A stretch of DNA of 64,000 nt. Origin: Riptortus pedestris (Eukaryota > Arthropoda > Insecta > Hemiptera > Alydidae). Under the pieces are notes generated by a model that searched no databases, was not told the origin of the DNA, and saw only the letters and a program-made list of their open reading frames with translations. The stretch is taken from assembly GCA_019009955.1 (NCBI GenBank), contig CM032232.1, forward strand, positions 142,546,501 to 142,610,500. The letters run 5' to 3'. Both the position numbers and the translations under genes were made by a program. Shown here one piece after another: positions 58,826-64,000 of this stretch (within the stretch, counting starts at the first letter, position 1; every line of letters starts with the position of its first letter).

Positions 58826-59220
58826 TCGGGGTGCCGGTGGCCGGGCGGGTTAAGGCGTGGGTACATCAAAAAATTGGGGAAATTAAGTATGGATAGGTGC
58901 AATAAGTAAGTAAAGATAGGTGCAGGTTCGATCACCGCCAAGGGAGAACATTATTAGTTCACGAGTTTGCTACCAGAGCTCGCTAGTGTCGCAACGCTTG
59001 TGGATCAGAGGGAATCTAACGGGTTTATACGTCTGACAGCACCTGGGGATGACTAACGACTATGACTTACTTAGTTCCTGTCTAGGGCGAACTGGATACG
59101 AACCTCACGGTTTAATTGAAGCCCGCCAGTCTACTGGAGGCAACTCATTCAAGTTCCTCCTTGGATAACAGGGGTTGTACGTCCAGTTGATCACTCGCTA
59201 TGTAAAACTCTGATCACGTC
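58826..59220 (+). repeat. tRNA-like SINE, family 2
   Basis: GGTGCCGGTGGCCGGGCGGG then TTAAGGCG is a clear A box of a Leu/Ser-like tRNA head, and GCAGGTTCGATCACCGCC is the B box. A GC-rich body follows ('CGCCAGTCTACTGGAGGCAA'). Second copy at 41625. Confidence 0.78.
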
Positions 59221-59224
59221 TCGC

Positions 59225-59640
59225 TCAAGGGCGGCTAAAGATCTTAAAGGCCTATAATGTCATCTCCAAATAAGTCGTATCAAAATAAACACCAAGACAT
59301 CCCGATCGTTTCGCCTTTAAGACCCAGGGAAAATCGCCAATCATGAAAATGTTTCAGTCTGTTTTCAGCAGACCTAGCTTATTTAATGAAAGGAAAATCA
59401 ATGAGTTTTCTCAATGGAAGACACCAAGCACCTAGCATTTACCGACCAAATAAACAATACCGTAGTATCCATATTTTGCAATTTCCTTAATCCTACAAAA
59501 CATAGATCAGCCATAAAGATTTGCACCACAAGACAAAGATTAACTACTATTATGTATCTTTCTTATCTATATTACGCAAACCAGAGGAAGCTAACTACTC
59601 ATCAAGATTTCCTAAGCAAAGCCGAGAACCTCAAGCTTAC
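59225..59640. other. sequence without recognised feature
   Basis: Open frames exist (59414-59746) but run into a TG/TA microsatellite and match nothing I know. Confidence 0.4.
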
Positions 59641-59644
59641 ATTC

Positions 59645-59645
<1 letters not shown>

Positions 59646-59699
<54 letters not shown>

Positions 59700-59725
59700 T
59701 ATATATATATATATACACACACATA
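59646..59725. repeat. (TG)n-(TA)n microsatellite
   Basis: About 21 TG units followed by TA-rich sequence. Confidence 0.95.
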
Positions 59726-59759
59726 CATATATACCTCAAAACGTAAAAAAAAGTTCAAT

Positions 59760-59825
59760 GACAAAGAAGGATGGAGGATGGGAGATGATGAAAAAGAGGT
59801 CCGTTCAAAGTTTAAATATACTTGT

Positions 59826-59881
<56 letters not shown>

Positions 59882-60892
59882 GTAACCTCTGCCTGCACAT
59901 TGATTTTTTTTCGAAATTTCTTTTTCTTTTCACATGTCATAGACACCATAACTGCATTTTGTTTCTTTGGTGTCTGTTTGTTTGTTACCTTTTCACGCAT
60001 AAACGGCTGAACCGAAACTTACTATCTACATTACTACTAACCCAACTTAGACTTTAGGCTATATTAATATTCTCTGAGACGAACAGGAGTGGGGATTATA
60101 AGGAAAGCCTGAAATTAAAAATAGCGATATTTCGTTTCGTATTGCTTTTTCGGCAAATATGCACATAACAAAAGTTGTTTATTTCGTTATTTAGAGTAAC
60201 TTTTGTTATATTCACTTTTGTCGTATAGAGAAGTATAAACGTGATATACACTAAAATCTAAAACGGGAGCTAACAATTTTGTTGGGCACTAACGATTGAA
60301 CCGAACTTAGCGAAACTCGGTATGTCAATTAGCATTAAATCTTCCATGATTATAAGCTATATTTAAAATTTTAGGTCCAAACGGGAGTGGGGATTATAAA
60401 AGAGGCTGAAAAGCGAGAAGACTAATGCGGGAGCGGAAGATGGCGGGAGCCTTACCAGTTAATTGAGTTTACTTATTTCCCGTCTGGCATTGCTGGAAGT
60501 GATTTCCAGTGAGATTCACTATTACAAATATAATCTTACGTATAAAACTTTTCCTGAACTATTTGAGCTCGGTAGCTTTTGAAAGAAAATATGTTCATTA
60601 TGGATGATGTTTAATTGTAATAAATGCTACCCATGATTATGGTTTGAATTACTGAAAAACGGTGAGTCATAAAGTGTAGAAGGATAAATTAGGAAAACAT
60701 TTTCATTTATCCTTCAAATCTAAAATTTCTGTTCTATTTAATCCCCAAAAGTTACCCTTCAGGGTTGGTTATTTCGGAAAATCATTAGGTCGTGGAGGGA
60801 AGGGTAATTGTACACATTGAAGTCTTACTATCAAAATACCATCATTAGTCAGTCAACAATCATTTCCCGGGCATCGCCGGGTATCTTAGCTA

Positions 60893-60945
<53 letters not shown>

Positions 60946-61400
60946 TGTTAACGCTTTAGCGGTCGTAATTTTTGTTTGATCGTTAATGTCTGTAATCGGG
61001 GCGGGGGTGTGATTTCCAAAATTCAAACATCTCTGTCATTATGCGTCCCATTTTTCTATGGGACTTATAAAAATGTAGACATTTAGATCCCCGCCTCTAA
61101 CCCCCACCCCTCCGGTCCGATTTATGCTATTGACGAATTTGATCTTTCTTTTTATATAAAACGAAACATTAAGTTCGTTCATGGCTGAATTGGGGAGAGG
61201 ATTTCGAAAATTCCAAATACCTCCGTTATTATGCGTCGGATCGAAAAATTGTATGGAATGAATCTTATTGCAAATGTAATGTTTTATAAATGTAATGTCC
61301 TGTAAATACGTTTTTTTTTCATTATCATCGTTATGAACTGAGTTAATTGCATTTTTCTTTAGTTTTCGGCCTCCACTGCTACTCTTGTCATATGAACGTT
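59760..61400 (-). mobile_element. family A element, minus strand, split by a Helitron
   Basis: Right part 59760-59815 (GGGAGATGATGAAAAAGAGG, TCCGTTCAAAG), TA blocks 59829-59878 and 60895-60941, then TCTGTTAACGCTTTAGCGGT and the body to about 61400. The Helitron fills the TA block. A segment near 61080-61140 is a duplicated, inverted piece of the body. Confidence 0.7.
59876..60893 (+). mobile_element. non-autonomous Helitron, plus strand
   Basis: 5' part AATTGTAACCTCTGCCTGCA matches the other Helitrons. The 3' end is hairpin CCCGGGCATCGCCGGG, then TATCTTAGCTAG at 60893, followed by T. It holds one copy of the 298-bp unit (60100-60400). The stretch 60410-60840 (ATGCGGGAGCGGAAGATGGC...) is absent from the other copies and could be captured DNA. 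Confidence 0.82.
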
Positions 61401-61509
61401 AAGCTGTTATATAACGTTTGCACTTTATTTTAGGCTTGCTCTATGCGTTTTCCCCCCGTAATTTTAATATTATAAATAACTGCAACGTCAATACAATGTA
61501 TATATGAAG

Positions 61510-61745
61510 AGAGGATGGGTGTATATATGATCACCTTTGCCTGTGAGCCCTAGGGCTGTAGTAGGAGAGGAAGAAGTTAATCCTATGGACCATGAAGAGA
61601 GACTGAGCCGGGGGTGTATATGGTGTATGGTGTATAGGGGTGGTCTGGCAACCACCTGATAACGCCCACCCCCTGCCCCTCTACAATGCCGCCCCAAATA
61701 CACCCCCCACGCTCCATTATCAACATACAGGCTGCTAGTTATAAA
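61510..61745 (-). other. GC-richer block, candidate dlg1 linker exon (PDZ2-PDZ3)
   Basis: One minus-strand frame stays open from an acceptor-like CTAGCAG to a possible donor (GCAAAG before GTGATC): LYVDNGAWGVYLGRHCRGAG, then ARPPLYTIHHIHPRLSLSS. Its GC content is well above the flanks and it is not part of a recognised repeat. SLYVDNG faintly recalls the variable linker of mammalian DLG (SMYMNDG, from memory). It ends in phase 1 while PDZ3 needs phase 2, so another exon would have to lie between. Confidence 0.25.
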
Positions 61746-62038
61746 CAAACAGAAATATATGTATGTAAATACATATTTAACTATGTTAGAATAAGCTCTA
61801 CACTATAAAGTCTGTCTATAAAGGAAGTCGGAAATCACAAATACTGCTTTAGGACCTGAAAATGACTTCTCAACAGAATATGTCCTTTATACATTTTTTT
61901 TTCTTAAAATCAATATCAAGAAAAATATTAGCGAACATGATAATTAGTTGTATTGTTAGCCGTTGGATATAGCAAGCTAGCAGATTGTTGGGTGTCGGCC
62001 AAAGAATGATTTCTGGTTTCAAATCTATTTTGTATTTT

Positions 62039-62616
62039 TAGCAGATTTCCCTTAAGGGAAATCAGCTATTGAGGTTGTACTCATGACGGAATTTTCGACA
62101 TTTTTCTTCAAATGTCCGTCGATCCTACCCAGGAGATGACGAAAATGAGGTCCGTTCAAAACTGTATATATTTGTCTGTTACCGCTCTAGCGGTCGCAAT
62201 TTTTGTTTGATCGTTACCAAACTCGATATTTAGTCGTTTTATGTAAAAAGAAAGATCAAGTTCGTTAACGGCTGAAATCGGACCAGTGGGAGGGGGGGGG
62301 GTTAAAGGGCAGGATTTTTGAAAAATCGAAATATCTCCGTTACTATACGTCGGATCAAAATATTGTACAGAATCAATCTTATTGAAAATTAAATTTACTA
62401 TAAATATTGTTATATACATTTATTCCCTATCTTGAATATTAACCGAGATATTTGCATTTTTATGAAATTTTGGCCGACACCGGATTTTTTAATTTCCCGC
62501 GAAAAGCTAGTTCGGCCCTTTGCCGTAACCGTTCGGCTCTCCTAAGAGATTTCTCTATTGTATAACTTCACGTGGGAAATCTGCTTAGTTTACGCAGCCC
62601 CTGCGTGACGGACTTT
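62039..62616 (-). mobile_element. family A element, minus strand, complete short form
   Basis: TTAGCAGATTTCCCTTAAGG to CACGTGGGAAATCTGCTTAG and GTGACGGACTTTTTTTT. All landmark motifs are present with a minimal TA block (TGTATATATTTGTC), close to a consensus sequence. Confidence 0.85.
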
Positions 62617-62768
62617 TTTTTGCTTTAGAGTCGCCTGTCATTTCTCATATAAACTAATATCTTTGATTTTTACGGTCATTGCAAATTTAAAAGAGAATAT
62701 TACGATTTTTTTTTTTTTTTTCATAACTGTTCACAAATTAGTTAATTTTTTTTGTTTTGTTCATTATT

Positions 62769-62812
62769 CAGCTCTGAAGAAGGGGACCAATGGTGCCTGA
62801 AACTGTAAGCTG
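62769..62812 (+). ncRNA. minimal hammerhead ribozyme-like motif
   Basis: Stem I CAGCU (62769-62773) pairs perfectly with AGCUG (62808-62812). The core CUGAAGA (62774-62780) fits CUGANGA. Stem II is AGG..ACC-AAU-GGU.CCU with a small internal loop, then GAA at 62799-62801. The tiny stem III is AC-U-GU, then A17 (62807), with expected cleavage after it. A one-base loop is too tight for a monomer, so a dimer, as known for Penelope-type hammerheads, would be needed. Confidence 0.6.
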
Positions 62813-63151
62813 TCTCTATAAGAAGAATTAAGAAACCATTATTTAGTCGACACCCTACAATCTTATACTAGCTTGCTATTACCGAACATGTTCTGCCATC
62901 CAAGTAAACCCCCCACTCATGAAAGTATGGCATGTATAAAATATCCGTACCCTTAATTCAAATAATAAAAAGTTTTTAAATTCTATTAAGGCAGTTTCAA
63001 AGAACACGAACAAAGAAATTTAAACATGTAAATAACGTTTTAGGTCCTTAAAGTAGTTATTCTAAACACAATATGTTCTATATAATTTCTCTATAAAACA
63101 AATATTAACGAAGATATTGAGAACGAAGTTAACACACACACTCCAAGTTGA

Positions 63152-63710
63152 AAAAAGTCCGTCACGCAGGCGCTGCGTAAAGTAAGCAGATTTCCCACGT
63201 GAAGTTTTACAATAGAGAAATCTGCCTAATAACAACTGTAGTAGTAAGAAACCTCTAAACCTAAAACATTATTTAGGGCGTAATAACCCAGTAGTTTCTA
63301 GCCCGAAAAAACAGTTAACCTAACCTCTAAACCTATTCACGAGGGACGAATAGTTATAAAAACGGCCGCCAGAGCTCTCGGCGGAAAGTCCGAACATAGC
63401 CTACTGGTGACCACCCACAGAATACAAATGCAAATATCTCTGTTAATATTCAAGATAGAGAATAAATGTATATAACAATATTTATAGTAAATTTAATTTG
63501 CATTAAGATTGATTCTGCACAATTTTTCGGTCCGACGTATAGTAACGGAGATATTACGAATTTTCGAAAATCCTCCCCTCTAAACCCCCCCCCCTCCCAC
63601 TGGTCCGATTTCAGCCGTTAACGAACTTGATCTTTCTTTTTACATAAAACGATTAAATATCGAGTTTGGTAACGATCAAACAAAAATTGCGACCGCAAGA
63701 GCGGTAACAG

Positions 63711-63768
<58 letters not shown>

Positions 63769-63888
63769 TATTGAACGGACATCATTTCGTCATCTCCTGG
63801 GTAGGATCGATGGACATTTGAAGAAAAATGTCGAAAATTCCGTCATGAGTACTTCAATAGCTGATTTCCCTTAAGGGAAATCTGCTAA
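63152..63888 (+). mobile_element. family A element, plus strand, complete
   Basis: AAAAAAGTCCGTCACGCAGG to CCTTAAGGGAAATCTGCTAA with TA block 63714-63765. The left half matches the inner copy at 53.5 kb almost base for base ('CACGAGGGACGAATAGTTA'). Confidence 0.85.
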
Positions 63889-63944
63889 TTGGAATTCTCA
63901 TTACGCCTCAGTTGTACCTTATAGTATTTGACTCACAAATGCAA

Positions 63945-64000
63945 AACGTCCGTCATGCAGGGGCTGCGTTAACTAAGCAGATTTCCAACCTGGGTCACAT
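63945..64000 (+). mobile_element. family A element, left end, cut by the window edge
   Basis: 'AACGTCCGTCATGCAGGGGC' and AACTAAGCAGATTTCC. Follows the previous copy by about 55 bp. Confidence 0.7.

Larger units (their letters stand above)
61942..62890. mobile_element. Penelope-type inverted terminal pair, split by family A
   Basis: Left arm 61942-62028 (AGCAAGCTAGCAGATTGTTG, GGGTGTCGGCCAAAGAATG) and the reversed right arm 62829-62890 share AGCAAGCTAG...GATTGT..GGGTGTCG. Related to the 40.7-kb fold-back. A family A copy at 62039-62616 lies between. Confidence 0.6.

Noticed and set aside
59521..60057. 178-codon frame rich in CV and YI
   Set aside because: It runs through TG and TA microsatellites and into a Helitron; not a gene.

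Overview
The window is nuclear genomic DNA from an animal, almost certainly an insect. It is AT-rich, and its only clear host gene is the 3' part of discs large (dlg1), a membrane-associated guanylate kinase (MAGUK) scaffold, on the minus strand. From memory the protein and its hook-region exons read closest to Drosophila Dlg. The large introns and mix of transposons suggest a big, repeat-rich genome. A hemipteran-like insect is my guess; the order cannot be fixed from this window.

Gene layout, in transcription order from high to low coordinate. PDZ3 is at 51556-51769, the PDZ3-SH3 linker at 49382-49539 and SH3 at 41063-41312. The hook follows at 30476-30578, with two probably alternative mini-exons at 24927-24971 and 22453-22494 (or 22411-22494). 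Guanylate-kinase-like (GUK) exons are at 14806-14955, 11578-11750, 10039-10148 and 8209-8300, and the C-terminus with stop is at 6445-6551. All exon phases agree: the nine core exons give 451 residues after the first split codon, and either mini-exon can be included or skipped in frame. PDZ1, PDZ2 and the start lie outside the window or were not recognised.

Everything else is intron or flank filled with transposon debris. The main families are: (1) an unclassified family ('family A') with hairpins at both ends and a central (TA)n block, in more than 20 copies; (2) Helitrons whose CTAG ends all sit in those (TA)n blocks; (3) two tRNA-like SINE families; (4) inverted terminal-repeat pairs carrying hammerhead-ribozyme motifs, as in Penelope-like retroelements; (5) piggyBac, mariner and other DDE elements with small derivatives; (6) LINE fragments, including a restriction-like-endonuclease domain; (7) two large tandem arrays, a roughly 62-bp minisatellite at 18.4-19.9 kb and a 171-bp higher-order satellite beside the PDZ3 exon.

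The most unusual observations are the hammerhead-like motifs (12459-12500 minus, 62769-62812 plus), the family A architecture, the 52-56 kb nest of elements, and the roughly 75-nt pyrimidine tract in front of one dlg1 mini-exon. All boundaries were read by eye and no database search was possible.
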